A DNA stretch of 64,000 bases from Aliidiomarina indica (GCF_015354615.1 NZ_JACAVQ010000001.1:496001-560000); one strand, 5' to 3'; positions 45,727 through 55,750 are shown, counted from the first letter of the stretch. Numbers and translations: made by a program. The notes: a model not told the origin generated them from the letters alone.

Positions 45727-46059
45727 TTACCGCTGTTTCTTTAACATATAAATTCTTCCGCGGGTAATGAGATACCAAACGAAACTAATCGCGGCAACAG
45801 AACCGCCGATATAAGGTACCCATGGCCCGATGCCGGTATTACCCCAATCATAAAAAAAAGCGCCGATACCCGCAATAAACAACAAAATCGCCAACATCTG
45901 CTGACTTACTAAGCGGCTTAATTGCTGTGACCGCTGCAAGCGTGATTTTCGTACCAAACTCTCGCTGTCATGCGCGCTCAACATAAACCCGCAATGTTCA
46001 CACGTTGCCGCTTTATCCGATACTTTCTTACCACAGCCAGGGCAACTAATGATCGCCAT
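45727..46059 (-). CDS. zinc-ribbon membrane protein
   Basis: This 110-residue protein starts at the ATG at 46059, which has AAGGAG seven bases upstream. The N-terminus is a zinc ribbon with two CXXC pairs (CPGC and CEHC, within residues 6-21). A basic helix follows, then two membrane helices (about 56-73 and 80-99) and a basic tail. It is the first gene of the operon leading to proQ and prc. Function is unknown; such small zinc-ribbon membrane proteins are common and poorly studied. Confidence 0.82.
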   Translation of the reverse strand: MAIISCPGCGKKVSDKAATCEHCGFMLSAHDSESLVRKSRLQRSQQLSRLVSQQMLAILLFIAGIGAFFYDWGNTGIGPWVPYIGGSVAAISFVWYLITRGRIYMLKKQR

Positions 46060-46285
46060 CTCGAACTCCTTCACGTCTTTCCTGCGCTCATGATAACAGT
46101 GCCGCCTTCCATATTCATCCACTGTCATGGCCCATTGCGTGAAAATCAGCTGTTTTGCACTAAGTTTTCGACCAAAGTGCGATCCAATGCTATTAATGCC
46201 CCTTCTAGCCGTAGAGCTTTTAAATGAACTATGGCAGAGTATGCAGGGTTAAAAACAACAATTCCATAACAATCAGGGGAAACCA

Positions 46286-47839
46286 ATGGAAGCACTGGTC
46301 AATAGTGTGAATAACATCGTCTGGAGCCCAGCACTTATTGTGTTGTGTCTATCCGCAGGGTTGTTCTACTCCATTCTGACGCGTTTTGCGCAGGTTCGTC
46401 ACTTTCGCGAGATGGTTCGTTTGCTGTTTAGCGGCAACGCATCGAAGCAAGGGATTTCATCATTTCAGGCACTTGCGGTCACGCTCTCTGGCCGTGTCGG
46501 CGTCGGTAACATCGCCGGTGTTGCGGCGGCTATCGGTTTTGGTGGTCCGGGCGCGGTATTTTGGATGTGGGTCGTTGCCTTTCTTGGTGCGTCTACAGCC
46601 TATGCTGAGTCAACGCTAGGGCAAATTTACAAAGTAGAAGAAGACGGCCAATATCGTGGTGGCCCGGCTTACTATTTTGAAAAAGCACTGGGTCAAAAGT
46701 GGCTTGCCATCCTATTTGCAGTATCTGCCATCATAGCCTGCGGTATTTTCTTACCCGGGATTCAAGCAAACGCGGTGGGTAATGCGGTAACCCACGTATT
46801 TGGCGACGGCAACTTAGTCACCACCGATTACGGTGAGGTAGGCTCTAATAAACTGATTGCACTTGCGATCATTCTTATCGTTTTGGGCTTTATTATTTTC
46901 GGCGGTATTAAACGTATCGCGAACTTCACCCAAATCGTTGTGCCCTTTATGGCCCTTGCCTACATTATTATGGCGCTCGTGATTGTATTTTTAAACTTCA
47001 ATCAAGTACCGGCTATATTCTCCCTGATCATAACCGACGCCTTTACTGCTCAGGCAGGCTTCGGGGCGGCTATTGGTTGGGGTGTGCGGCGCGGAATCTA
47101 TTCGAATGAAGCCGGTCAAGGTACAGGTCCACACGCTTCATCAGCTGCAGAAGTCGACCACCCTGCCCAACAAGGCTTGGTACAGGCATTCTCGGTTTAT
47201 GTTGATACCTTGTTTGTGTGTACAGCAACAGCGTTAATGATTCTGATTACCCAGCAATTTAACATTCAGACTGAAGATTTCAGCGCCATTGCTGGAACCG
47301 GCACCATGATTGTACAAAATGTTGATGCGGCCACAGAGGTTGCCTCCCCTGCATTTACCCAACTTGCCCTATCGAGCGTGTTTGGTGATTTCGGCCAAGG
47401 TTTTGTGGGTATAGCTATCTTCTTCTTCGCCTTTACGACGATATTGGCCTACTACTACATTGCTGAAACCAATGTGTCGTATCTCAATCGTTACTTTAAG
47501 GGCAAGATTTCGCTCACGTTGGTGAAGCTCGTCATTATGTTTATGGTGGCTTACGGAACGGTGAATAGCTCCGGCTATATCTGGAACCTCGGTGACATTG
47601 GGGTCGGGTTAATGGCCTGGATTAACATTCTCGGGATCTTGGCCATCTTCTTTGTCGCGAAACCAGCAATTATGTGTTTACGCGATTACGAAGCCCAAAA
47701 GAAAGCCGGCGGTCCTATCGTTTTTGATCCTCAGAAACTAGGCATTCAGAAGGCGGAGTTTTGGGAGAAGCGATTAGCTCGCCAAAAAGCGGAAGCAGCG
47801 GCAAGTGCTGCGGCAAAGAGCGATAAACCAGACGCTTAA
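46286..47839 (+). CDS. sodium:alanine symporter, AgcS family
   Basis: This 517-residue inner-membrane carrier takes up alanine or glycine with sodium. About ten or more helices are visible, with family motifs SFQALAVTLSGRVGVGNIAGVA (about 57-78), GPGAVFWMWVVAFLGAST, and GWGVRRGIYSNEAGQGTGPHA (about 266-286). The C-terminal tail is charged and Ala/Lys-rich. The ATG has GGGGAAA about 4-10 bases upstream. It is monocistronic, divergent from the zinc-ribbon operon across a 226-base gap in which I see no distinct site. Confidence 0.93.
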   Translation: MEALVNSVNNIVWSPALIVLCLSAGLFYSILTRFAQVRHFREMVRLLFSGNASKQGISSFQALAVTLSGRVGVGNIAGVAAAIGFGGPGAVFWMWVVAFLGASTAYAESTLGQIYKVEEDGQYRGGPAYYFEKALGQKWLAILFAVSAIIACGIFLPGIQANAVGNAVTHVFGDGNLVTTDYGEVGSNKLIALAIILIVLGFIIFGGIKRIANFTQIVVPFMALAYIIMALVIVFLNFNQVPAIFSLIITDAFTAQAGFGAAIGWGVRRGIYSNEAGQGTGPHASSAAEVDHPAQQGLVQAFSVYVDTLFVCTATALMILITQQFNIQTEDFSAIAGTGTMIVQNVDAATEVASPAFTQLALSSVFGDFGQGFVGIAIFFFAFTTILAYYYIAETNVSYLNRYFKGKISLTLVKLVIMFMVAYGTVNSSGYIWNLGDIGVGLMAWINILGILAIFFVAKPAIMCLRDYEAQKKAGGPIVFDPQKLGIQKAEFWEKRLARQKAEAAASAAAKSDKPDA

Positions 47840-47871
47840 TCGACGCTGACGGGGAAACCCAATGGCAATAA

Positions 47872-47901
47872 AAAACGGAGGCTGTAGGCCTCCGTTTTTT
47901 T
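47872..47901. terminator. bidirectional intrinsic terminator
   Basis: The stem ACGGAGGC / GCCTCCGT with a 5-base loop has a T tract on the plus side and A-rich sequence (T on the minus strand) on the other. It serves both the symporter gene and the convergent M14 gene. Confidence 0.87.
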
Positions 47902-47915
47902 ATCACCCAACTGTC

Positions 47916-49043
47916 TTAACGCAAGGTGGGCACAACTGCCAAAATAGCCCGCAAGGTGTCTCGGCCTAATTGCTGTGATCGTACATCAGACCATTGCTGA
48001 TAAGGATCGGGTAAATCATCGTTATCTTTAAACGGCATTTCGACCGTAAACGCCAGACAGCGGAAGCGCTCCGCAACTGCATTACTAGCCACAGTTAAAT
48101 TTGCTTTCCCAGGCTCGTCTTTATCGTAGCCATAGGTGGTTTGGAATTCTGCTGTCGCCTGCAAATACGCGGCGCGAAACTTTGCTTCGAGCTGCGCATG
48201 ACGCTCGTCATAGGAAGGAATTCCCTCTGCGCCGGCAATAAAGTTGTAGGGGATATTTTCATCACCATGGATATCGAGGTACATGTCGACACCCACCTCA
48301 TCCATCATGTTTAATACATGAAACACTTCCGGACTTTTCTCAACGCTTGGCGTTGCCCATTCACGATTTAGGTTTACACCTGCTGCATTGGTACGCAAAT
48401 GGCCGCGCACGCTGCCATCAGGATTCATATTCGGCACAACATAGAATACACATTGCTCAAGAAGCTGACGCGCTACCGGCTCGTCTTCATTGAGCAAATG
48501 CTCGAGCAGTCCTTCCACAAACCACTCAGCCATGGTTTCACCAGGGTGCTGACGCGCGGTAATCCAAATCGACCGTTTTTCCTCACTAGGCTCACCAATA
48601 ACCAACACATTCATGTCACGTCCATCAAGTGTTGTTCCCACCACCTTTTGCTCTACCCAGGCACTCTGCTGAGCCCACTGCACAAGATCAAGATGGCGTT
48701 CCCAGCTGTATGGAACAAAATAGGCAAGAAACACACTTTCTTGCTCAGGGGTGAATTCAATAGTCACTGCAGTGCCATCAAACGACGTAGGCACTCGGAA
48801 CCAGGTATCGCGGTCATAACTTGCAAAGGCTTGATACCCTTCCCAACCTTTTGGATAGGCTGAGCCGGACGCATTCTCAATCACGAGTCTGTGTTCAATC
48901 TCTGCCGTGCTTAGTAACTTAAAATGAAACCACTGATAGAAATCAGACGCGTGATCTTTGCGAATGTTTAAGCGGATATCATCGGGGCGGTCAGCGCGAA
49001 TAACTTCTATATTGCCGCTATCGAATGCGGTAGAAATGAACAT
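47916..49043 (-). CDS. M14-family zinc carboxypeptidase (cytosolic CCP type)
   Basis: This 375-residue protein without signal peptide opens with a beta-sandwich domain (1-125, SGNIEVI ... FVPYSWERH), typical of the cytosolic carboxypeptidase (CCP/AGTPBP) subfamily of M14. The zinc ligands are in ARQHPGETMAEWF (His166, Glu169) and LDIHGDE (His259); the substrate Arg/Asn pair is NLNREW, and the catalytic Glu is in FTVEMPFK. In bacteria the physiological substrate is unknown; polyglutamate trimming is the eukaryotic role. It lies 93 bases after the gap gene stop, beyond that gene's terminator. Confidence 0.9.
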   Translation of the reverse strand: MFISTAFDSGNIEVIRADRPDDIRLNIRKDHASDFYQWFHFKLLSTAEIEHRLVIENASGSAYPKGWEGYQAFASYDRDTWFRVPTSFDGTAVTIEFTPEQESVFLAYFVPYSWERHLDLVQWAQQSAWVEQKVVGTTLDGRDMNVLVIGEPSEEKRSIWITARQHPGETMAEWFVEGLLEHLLNEDEPVARQLLEQCVFYVVPNMNPDGSVRGHLRTNAAGVNLNREWATPSVEKSPEVFHVLNMMDEVGVDMYLDIHGDENIPYNFIAGAEGIPSYDERHAQLEAKFRAAYLQATAEFQTTYGYDKDEPGKANLTVASNAVAERFRCLAFTVEMPFKDNDDLPDPYQQWSDVRSQQLGRDTLRAILAVVPTLR

Positions 49044-49093
49044 ATATTCTCCTCGTTACATCTTTTTCTCTTGCGACATAAGCATGCCGCAGA

Positions 49094-49122
49094 CAAAAGA
49101 AGCGCCTCCTGGGCGCTTCTTT
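49094..49122 (-). terminator. intrinsic terminator after gap
   Basis: On the minus strand the stem AGAAGCGCC / GGCGCTTCT with a 5-base loop is followed by TTTGTCT. It lies 15 bases after the gap stop codon at 49137. Confidence 0.75.
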
Positions 49123-49136
49123 ACGAACGTCAATCA

Positions 49137-50585
49137 TTATGCTGGGATGTTAGGTACCGTTAAACCGGCCATATCCTGAATTACCCGTAGAACCTGACAG
49201 CTATAGCCAAATTCATTGTCATACCAAACGTACAACACCGCACGGTCTCCATCCACAATCGTGGCCTGAGAATCAACAATACCCGCATAGCGGCTGCCAA
49301 CCAGATCAGACGATACAATTTCAGTAGACGAAGTGAAATCAATTTGGTTTTGCAAATCTGAATGAAGCGCAGCATGGCGTAGGAAATCATTTAAGCCTTC
49401 CCGATCTGTTTCCCGCTCTAAATTCAGGTTCATAATCGCCATAGACACGTTCGGCGTGGGTACCCGGATAGCATTCCCGGTCAATTTACCTTTTAACTCA
49501 GGTAAGGCTTTCGCCACGGCTTTCGCCGCACCCGTTGAGGTGATCACCATATTCAGCGGCGCTGAGCGGCCACGGCGTTCTGCTTTATGATAGTTATCAA
49601 TGAGGTTTTGATCGTTGGTATAGGCATGTACCGTCTCAACGTGGCCATTTTTAATACCGAACTCGTCATTCACCGCTTTTAGTACGGGTGTAATGGCGTT
49701 GGTGGTGCAGCTGGCAGCAGACACAATTAAATCGTCAGGGAGGATATCTGCGTGGTTCACGCCGTGTACGATATTCTTAATATCGCCCTTAGCCGGGGCG
49801 GTAAGCAGAACCTTCTGAGAACCTTTGGCTTTTAAGTGCAGTCCCAGGCCGGCTTCGTCTTTCCATACGCCGGTATTATCGACGATGATCGCATCTTTGA
49901 TACCAAATGCGGTGTAATCCACCTGATCAGGCGAATTGGCGTAAATCACCTGAATTTGGGTACCATTTGCTTTAATCGAGTTGTTCTTGTGATCAACAGT
50001 AATTGAACCATTAAATGGGCCGTGAATAGAGTCACGACGAAGCAGACTCGCCCGTTTCTCTAAATCGCCCTCACCGCCTCCGCGCACAACAATGGCGCGT
50101 AAACGTAATTTATTGTTCTTTCCGTTTCGTTCAATCAGTAACCGCGCAAGTAAGCGACCAATCCGACCAAAACCGTAAAGCACCACATCACGAGGCTCAA
50201 TTTCGTCAGCTTTACCGACAATATCAACCAGCTTACGGTTCAAATACTCTTGCACTGACTCGTTGTTTTGGCGCTCGCCACCGAAATGATAAGCAAAGGC
50301 TAGCTTCCCTAAATCGATGCGTGCTGGTGCGATATCCATTTCAGCTAAAGCAGCAAGAAACGGGTAACTTTCGCGCAGGCGTAACTTGTGGTCTTCGTGC
50401 TGGCGCACTAAACGATGCGTTTTAATAATATCAATCGTTGATCCATTTAACAGACTCCGACCATAGACCAGAATCTCCACTCCCTTGGTACGGTACAAAC
50501 GGCCAATCAACGGCTGCATCATTTCCGCGTATTCTTGACGTTCTTCCCAGCTTCTTAACGTTGTATCATTATGCGCATCAGTCAT
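49137..50585 (-). CDS. gap: glyceraldehyde-3-phosphate dehydrogenase, long form
   Basis: This enzyme oxidises glyceraldehyde-3-phosphate to 1,3-bisphosphoglycerate or works in reverse. At 482 residues it is about 150 longer than classic GAPDH, owing to an N-terminal extension (1-130) of helical, charged character. The Rossmann motif YGFGRIGRLLARLL (137-150), the catalytic Cys293 in SAASCTTNAITP and the phosphate-binding HAYTNDQ and RRGRSAPLN motifs are intact. The NAD-specifying Asp after the second strand is not seen (AIVVRGGGEGD instead). Known in gammaproteobacteria as a second, possibly gluconeogenic GAPDH. Confidence 0.93.
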   Translation of the reverse strand: MTDAHNDTTLRSWEERQEYAEMMQPLIGRLYRTKGVEILVYGRSLLNGSTIDIIKTHRLVRQHEDHKLRLRESYPFLAALAEMDIAPARIDLGKLAFAYHFGGERQNNESVQEYLNRKLVDIVGKADEIEPRDVVLYGFGRIGRLLARLLIERNGKNNKLRLRAIVVRGGGEGDLEKRASLLRRDSIHGPFNGSITVDHKNNSIKANGTQIQVIYANSPDQVDYTAFGIKDAIIVDNTGVWKDEAGLGLHLKAKGSQKVLLTAPAKGDIKNIVHGVNHADILPDDLIVSAASCTTNAITPVLKAVNDEFGIKNGHVETVHAYTNDQNLIDNYHKAERRGRSAPLNMVITSTGAAKAVAKALPELKGKLTGNAIRVPTPNVSMAIMNLNLERETDREGLNDFLRHAALHSDLQNQIDFTSSTEIVSSDLVGSRYAGIVDSQATIVDGDRAVLYVWYDNEFGYSCQVLRVIQDMAGLTVPNIPA

Positions 50586-50729
50586 TGGAAAACCTTTCCC
50601 AGCTATTCGAATGAAACGGATCTGTACACCTTATGGGCACAGCTTTAAATTCGGCGGCTATTGTACTCAAAATGAGCGTAGGCGGCTAGTTTCCGATCGT
50701 AATAACTCCGTAATACCCCGTTTTTCATG

Positions 50730-51155
50730 TCAACCCTGCGTTGCACTGCCGTCGGTAGCGATAAAGGTCATCGCTCGAGAATTCAAACAATAACGCTGGC
50801 CACTGGGTGCCGGACCATCATTAAACACATGCCCGAGGTGCCCATCACAGCGTGCGCAGCGGATCTCCGTACGGCTCATCCCGTGGGAGCTATCCTTTAG
50901 ATAACGAATCGCATTGGGTAATGCCTGATAAAAACTCGGCCAACCGCAGCCAGCATCAAACTTTGTGTCCGCCGGAAACAGCGGTAAGCCACACCCTGCA
51001 CAACAGTAGTCCCCTTCTCTGTTCTCATATAATAAGGTGCCGGAAAATGGCCGTTCAGTGCCGTGCCCTCGTAATATCGCATATTGTTCTGGACTGAGGC
51101 GTTCTCGCCATTCCTCTTCACTGGTTGGTATTCTTTCTGACTCATTATTTTTCAT
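50730..51155 (-). CDS. msrB: peptide methionine-(R)-S-oxide reductase MsrB
   Basis: MsrB repairs methionine-R-sulfoxide in proteins using thioredoxin. The 141-residue protein has zinc ligands Cys52, Cys55 (CAGC) and Cys100, Cys103 (CARC), and catalytic Cys123 in RYCLNSRAM. The GWPSFYQAL and [10 protein letters not shown] motifs are typical. It is divergent from pyruvate kinase with a 96-base gap between start codons. The 144 bases toward gap hold no clear feature. Confidence 0.96.
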   Translation of the reverse strand: MKNNESERIPTSEEEWRERLSPEQYAILRGHGTERPFSGTLLYENREGDYCCAGCGLPLFPADTKFDAGCGWPSFYQALPNAIRYLKDSSHGMSRTEIRCARCDGHLGHVFNDGPAPSGQRYCLNSRAMTFIATDGSATQG

Positions 51156-51251
51156 AAAACCCCTCTGAAAATATATGTTCTGTCATACTTACCTTTGTCT
51201 GACTATGTTAATATAGCGCACATTCGATCAAGTATTAGGGAACGTTATTCG

Positions 51252-52685
51252 ATGCTACGTCGCACAAAAATCGTCACTACCCTCGGCCCCGCCACAGATA
51301 AGCCTGGTGTCTTAGAAGCGCTGATTAAAGCCGGTGCCAACGTTGTACGTCTTAATTTCTCCCACGGTGATGCTGCCGACCACAAAGAACGCGCCACGCA
51401 AGTGCGAGAAATTGCTCAGCGGTTAAACCGTCATGTGGCGATTCTAGGCGATTTACAAGGTCCAAAAATTCGCGTCGCACGATTTAAAAACAGCAAGGTT
51501 CAACTGACCGAAGGTCAAGATTTTGTGCTCGATGCGGCCATGGATGGCAGCCAAGGCGACGAAAATGCGGTAGGACTCGATTATAAAGAGTTACCTAAAG
51601 ATGTAAGTAGTGGCGATGTTTTGTTACTAGACGACGGCAGAATTCGTCTTCAAGTAACTCATGTGTCAGGGACCAAGGTACACACCAAAGTAACGGTTGC
51701 AGGCACGCTTTCCAACAATAAAGGGATCAATCGTCAAGGTGGCGGGCTATCTGCTTCCGCACTAACCGATAAAGATTTCCGCGATATTGAAACTGCGGCG
51801 GAGATTGATGTTGATATTCTTGCCGTATCTTTCCCGCGCTCCGGCTCTGATCTTCAATTAGCCCGCGCCCTGCTAAATAAGGCCGGCTGTAATGGTGCTA
51901 TCTGCGCCAAGATTGAACGAGCAGAAACCGTCGCTTCCGACGCCGCCCTTGACGATGTAATTGAGCATTCCGATGTGGTGATGGTGGCACGCGGCGATCT
52001 GGGCGTCGAAATCGGCGATGCGCAGCTTGTTGGTCAACAAAAACGAATCATTCAACGGGCTCGTGAGTTAAATCGCGTGGTCATCACGGCGACACAAATG
52101 ATGGAGTCGATGATTGATAACTCAATGCCGACCCGTGCAGAAGTGATGGATGTCGCCAATGCGGTGCTCGATGGTACCGATGCGGTGATGCTGTCGGCAG
52201 AAACCGCAGCCGGCTCCTACCCAATTGAGACCGTAAAAGCGATGGCGGAAATTTGCCAAGGTGCGGAAGAATACCCAGCGTTGCGCTTAACCCGTAACAA
52301 TGAGCAGGATTCTGTCTCTTCAGTATCTCAGGCAACTGCGCTCTCTGCCATGTATACCGCCAATCATTTAGAAGGTGTTACGGCTATTATTGCACTCACT
52401 GAATCTGGCCACACGGCGAAGTTGATGTCGCGTATTCATACTGATTTGCCCATTTTTGCCCTATCGCGGCACCAAAAGTCGTTAAACATTGGCAACTTAT
52501 ATCGCGGTGTCTATCCCTTGTACTTTGACTCTACCAAGTCAACGCCTACAACGGTTTTGCGTGATGCCATCAAAATGATTGAAAAAGCAGGACATATTGC
52601 TAAAGGCGATATGGTGATCATCACCCATGGTGATGTGATGGAAACCATTGGCAAAACCAATACCAGTAAAATTATTCAAGTGTAA
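51252..52685 (+). CDS. pyk: pyruvate kinase (PykA type)
   Basis: Pyruvate kinase makes pyruvate and ATP from phosphoenolpyruvate. The protein has 477 residues from the ATG at 51252 ([19 protein letters not shown]), aligned with E. coli PykA's N-terminus; the frame 19 codons upstream lacks conserved sequence. Motifs include [25 protein letters not shown], the catalytic Lys region [28 protein letters not shown] and the C-terminal domain HTAKLMSRI. The gene is monocistronic; I do not see a terminator before the convergent lipoprotein gene 9 bases downstream. Confidence 0.97.
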   Translation: MLRRTKIVTTLGPATDKPGVLEALIKAGANVVRLNFSHGDAADHKERATQVREIAQRLNRHVAILGDLQGPKIRVARFKNSKVQLTEGQDFVLDAAMDGSQGDENAVGLDYKELPKDVSSGDVLLLDDGRIRLQVTHVSGTKVHTKVTVAGTLSNNKGINRQGGGLSASALTDKDFRDIETAAEIDVDILAVSFPRSGSDLQLARALLNKAGCNGAICAKIERAETVASDAALDDVIEHSDVVMVARGDLGVEIGDAQLVGQQKRIIQRARELNRVVITATQMMESMIDNSMPTRAEVMDVANAVLDGTDAVMLSAETAAGSYPIETVKAMAEICQGAEEYPALRLTRNNEQDSVSSVSQATALSAMYTANHLEGVTAIIALTESGHTAKLMSRIHTDLPIFALSRHQKSLNIGNLYRGVYPLYFDSTKSTPTTVLRDAIKMIEKAGHIAKGDMVIITHGDVMETIGKTNTSKIIQV

Positions 52686-52694
52686 GTGTCCCTG

Positions 52695-53576
52695 TCATGA
52701 TTGCGGCACGGCATCCCGCTGCCGCATCATGCCAATCACATCACGGCGATAGCCGTCGATGGTGCGCATCAGCCGTTGCCGTTGACGATCTGTCATGGCG
52801 CCATGCACCTTTATCATCATTTCCATACTGACCGCACGGTGTTCCATAAGCACCTCTTGCATCGTCTCCGAGCGAAATTGTTCAGGTTCGATCCATAAAC
52901 TCTCGATGCGCTGACTAAATGCATCATGGTCATGGCGCAAGGCTAAGGCGTCGACGAACGCAGCAAACCACGCCTGATTGTATTCAATCCAAAGTTCAGA
53001 GGTGTCTGGGAGTTCCTGCGCCCATAGCGCGACAATCTCTTGTTGCTGGCGCGTAGGACGTCCCATATTATCGCGAATCTGGTCCAGCATTCGATCCTTA
53101 CGCTTCGCTACCCGTTCACTGTCACTCAAGTCGAGATTTTCCTCGGCCCGCTCGTTGCGCCGCTCTTGTATATGGTCGATGAGCTCTGCTACTTGTTCGT
53201 CGGAGAGTGTTTTAAGAAGGCGCACCGAGGGTTCAACGAGCGCTTTTCGAACAGCCAGCCAGAATACGTACAGTTGTTCTTCGTAGTATTCGAGATCCTC
53301 TGTACTTATCTCTTTTGAGTTGGCATCACGATAGGCCCGATTTAACACGAGCATATATTCGGGAAGTTGAGTTTCTGCATGCCATTGCAATAACGCATCC
53401 GTCTCACTGCGAAGCTGTTGTCGTTGTTCCGACGTGAGCGACACAATTCGCCCCACCTGCCACGACACCAACTGTTCGGCATAACGGTAACCAAGCTGAC
53501 GACTCGAACAAGCGGATAACACCAAGACGGCAACCAGCACCGTCACTAAGGCGACTAACCAGCGTTTAATATGCAT
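52695..53576 (-). CDS. DUF6279 family lipoprotein
   Basis: This 293-residue lipoprotein has a signal peptide and lipobox VLVLSACSS (Cys23). The mature part is almost wholly helical and Arg/Glu/Gln-rich, with pattern LGYRYAEQLVSWQVGRIVSLTSEQR and a later RKDRMLDQIRDNMGRPTRQQQE, as in the DUF6279 family found in gammaproteobacteria. Function is unknown. It ends nine bases from the convergent pyruvate kinase gene. Upstream lies the terminator of the two-component operon, so it is probably transcribed alone. Confidence 0.88.
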   Translation of the reverse strand: MHIKRWLVALVTVLVAVLVLSACSSRQLGYRYAEQLVSWQVGRIVSLTSEQRQQLRSETDALLQWHAETQLPEYMLVLNRAYRDANSKEISTEDLEYYEEQLYVFWLAVRKALVEPSVRLLKTLSDEQVAELIDHIQERRNERAEENLDLSDSERVAKRKDRMLDQIRDNMGRPTRQQQEIVALWAQELPDTSELWIEYNQAWFAAFVDALALRHDHDAFSQRIESLWIEPEQFRSETMQEVLMEHRAVSMEMMIKVHGAMTDRQRQRLMRTIDGYRRDVIGMMRQRDAVPQS

Positions 53577-53623
53577 TTCATTCCTTGATTGAGCAAAACA
53601 GGTAAATCTATACGCCCCATTAC

Positions 53624-53652
53624 GAAAAAAGCAGTGAATGTGATCACTGCTT
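53624..53652 (-). terminator. intrinsic terminator after the LytTR regulator
   Basis: On the minus strand the stem AAGCAGTGA / TCACTGCTT with a 6-base loop is followed by TTTTTTCG. It lies 17 bases after the response regulator stop. Confidence 0.85.
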
Positions 53653-53669
53653 ATAACGTCTGACGGAGG

Positions 53670-54500
53670 TTATGAGTTACCTAAAATAAGCTGTTTGATC
53701 CGATCTTTATAGCTTCGGCTAACTTTCAGCTCTTGTCCATTTTGTAAGACCAGATGGTATTCACCATTCTGTCGACTGCAGAGTTTTTCGACCTGAGCAA
53801 GATTGACGATCGCGGAGCGGTGAATGCGTTGAAAAATCCTCGGATTCAGCTCTTGCTCGAGTTCCTTCATGGTTTTGCGCAATATGTGCGTTTGATTACC
53901 CGCATGAATACACATGTAATCCCCTGCCGCATCGATCCACTCGATCGAATTCATCGCAACTCGGGTAATTTCTCCACTATCTTTAATGGCCAAATGCTCG
54001 GGATAATGGTCAAACTTTGGATGCTTACCTTCTGCTAACTGGCGTAAGATATCTTCGCAATCTTCGCCTGTAATTTCGCTAACTAACTCCACCAACCGAT
54101 CCTGATACTGACGCGCTTTCTCTGTATTTAATTCTTCGCTAATGCGGTCAATCGCTTCTTTCAAGCGATCTTCATCCACCGGTTTTAGTAGATAATCCAG
54201 TGCGCGAACATCGAAAGCTCGAATTGCATATTGATCATAAGCGGTTACAAAAACAACCGCAGGCATGGTGTCGGCACGCTCACGTAAGCTTCGCAAAACA
54301 TCGAAGCCATTCATCCCGGGCATCTGGATATCAAGAAATACAAGGTCAGGCTTTTCTTGCAAAATAAGCTCAACAGCCTCTCTGCCACTAGAACCTTCGG
54401 CAACAATGTCGATCGATTGAAACTGCTCAAGCCGGATTCTTAAGCCTTTACGGGCAAGGGGTTCATCATCAACGATAACCGCACGGATTATTTGCTGCAT
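53670..54500 (-). CDS. LytTR-family response regulator
   Basis: This 276-residue response regulator has a receiver domain (about 5-120) with acidic DDE (11-13), phosphoacceptor Asp57 (FLDIQMPGMNG) and the conserved Lys in LLKPVDEDRL. A LytTR DNA-binding domain (about 165-274) carries AIKDSGEITRV, IDAAGDYMCIHAG, RIHRSAIVNL and the terminal LKVSRSYKDRIKQLI. It binds direct repeats of DNA as LytTR proteins do. The cognate kinase gene lies 33 bases upstream on the same strand. The spacer between domains (about 125-160) is helical. Confidence 0.93.
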   Translation of the reverse strand: MQQIIRAVIVDDEPLARKGLRIRLEQFQSIDIVAEGSSGREAVELILQEKPDLVFLDIQMPGMNGFDVLRSLRERADTMPAVVFVTAYDQYAIRAFDVRALDYLLKPVDEDRLKEAIDRISEELNTEKARQYQDRLVELVSEITGEDCEDILRQLAEGKHPKFDHYPEHLAIKDSGEITRVAMNSIEWIDAAGDYMCIHAGNQTHILRKTMKELEQELNPRIFQRIHRSAIVNLAQVEKLCSRQNGEYHLVLQNGQELKVSRSYKDRIKQLILGNS

Positions 54501-54533
54501 GGCGTTACTTCAACTCATATTAGCGTCAAGTTT

Positions 54534-55613
54534 TCAATCTTCGGGTTGCCACGGCATGGCGATACTCACCACGCAACCCGAGGGCATATTAGCAGACAGA
54601 TTAAAGGAGTACTGCTTACCATACAAGGCTTTCAAGCGTTCTTCTGTATTTGCTAAGCCAACACCAGAGCCGCGCACCTTCACCCGAGCCGGATCAAAGG
54701 GTTGTGGACCATTATCCGCAATAGTGATCTTGAGCATGTCACCCTCTACAAAGGCATGGATATCTATGGTGCCGGTTGTCTCCGTTCGTGCAATCGCGTA
54801 TTTAATCGCGTTTTCGATTAACGGCTGCAGCAATAAGCTCGGTACCAGCCCTTTTAAGGCCTGTTCGGAAGCATCAACATTGATTTCTAAGCGATCCCCA
54901 AAGCGTACTTTTTCAATATCTAAATACAACATGACCGCATCAATTTCTTTCTTAAGCGTAATCCGCTTGATCGGTTCGTTATCCAGGGAAAAACGTAAAA
55001 ATCGACTCAGCTTGGTCATCATCTGGTTTGCTGCTTTCGTTTCATTCACCAGAATGAGTGTTGAAATAGCATTGAGGGTATTAAACAAAAAGTGCGGATT
55101 GAGTTGATAGCGCAGCATTTTAAGCTGTGATTGGTGCGCCATAGACACCGCTGTTAACGCCTTTTGGCGTTCATCTTGCAGCAATTGATAGTACTTAATA
55201 ACAAAGTACAAAACGCTCCACGTCAGCATAATATAGAATTTCGCGACGCTGTGTTGGAAGTAAAACAGGAGATTATTCGGGCGATAGCCGAACTTATAAA
55301 TTTCCCAGTGCGTGAGGTTGTCTATAACGGCCCAAATTGCAGCGGCAAAATAGGAAATCGCTACCACAACAATCACATGGACTATAGGTGGCGCGTTCCA
55401 AATCGCTCGATAAATGTAACGCATGGGAACCGTCAGCAAAAAGCCAGCGTAGGCGCCGAGTAAGATGATAACGAGAAAGATATCGCGCATTTCATGCATT
55501 AGGGAGCCCATGTACTGCACTAAGGCATACCCTAACCAGCCTGCTATTTGCAGAGCCCAGAACATTTTGTTGCGATCTTCAAAGTATGAACGCCAATTCA
55601 AACAGCTACCCAC
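54534..55613 (-). CDS. LytS-type sensor histidine kinase
   Basis: This sensor kinase of the LytS/YehU group (His_kinase family PF06580) pairs with the LytTR regulator. It has about four membrane helices (roughly 18-36, 44-62, 78-98, 120-140), a short linker, and the phosphoacceptor in RYQLNPHFLFNTLNAIS (His174). A HATPase_c domain follows, with PLIENAIKYA, IADNGP and GSGVGLANTEERL. The GTG at 55613 gives 359 residues; ATG at 55565 is an alternative, since conserved sequence before it is short. No sensory extracellular domain is seen, so the signal is probably membrane-borne. Confidence 0.93.
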   Translation of the reverse strand: MGSCLNWRSYFEDRNKMFWALQIAGWLGYALVQYMGSLMHEMRDIFLVIILLGAYAGFLLTVPMRYIYRAIWNAPPIVHVIVVVAISYFAAAIWAVIDNLTHWEIYKFGYRPNNLLFYFQHSVAKFYIMLTWSVLYFVIKYYQLLQDERQKALTAVSMAHQSQLKMLRYQLNPHFLFNTLNAISTLILVNETKAANQMMTKLSRFLRFSLDNEPIKRITLKKEIDAVMLYLDIEKVRFGDRLEINVDASEQALKGLVPSLLLQPLIENAIKYAIARTETTGTIDIHAFVEGDMLKITIADNGPQPFDPARVKVRGSGVGLANTEERLKALYGKQYSFNLSANMPSGCVVSIAMPWQPED

Positions 55614-55750
55614 CCACGAACTTATTACAATTTATTAACAATGATACGTGACTAATCGGCAACATGCTCGCGCATTAGTCGAGGGATGCAGACGCTTGGT
55701 CGCACTCCGTGATAAACTCAGGATGGAATCAACTTAGCCATGGAGAACCT

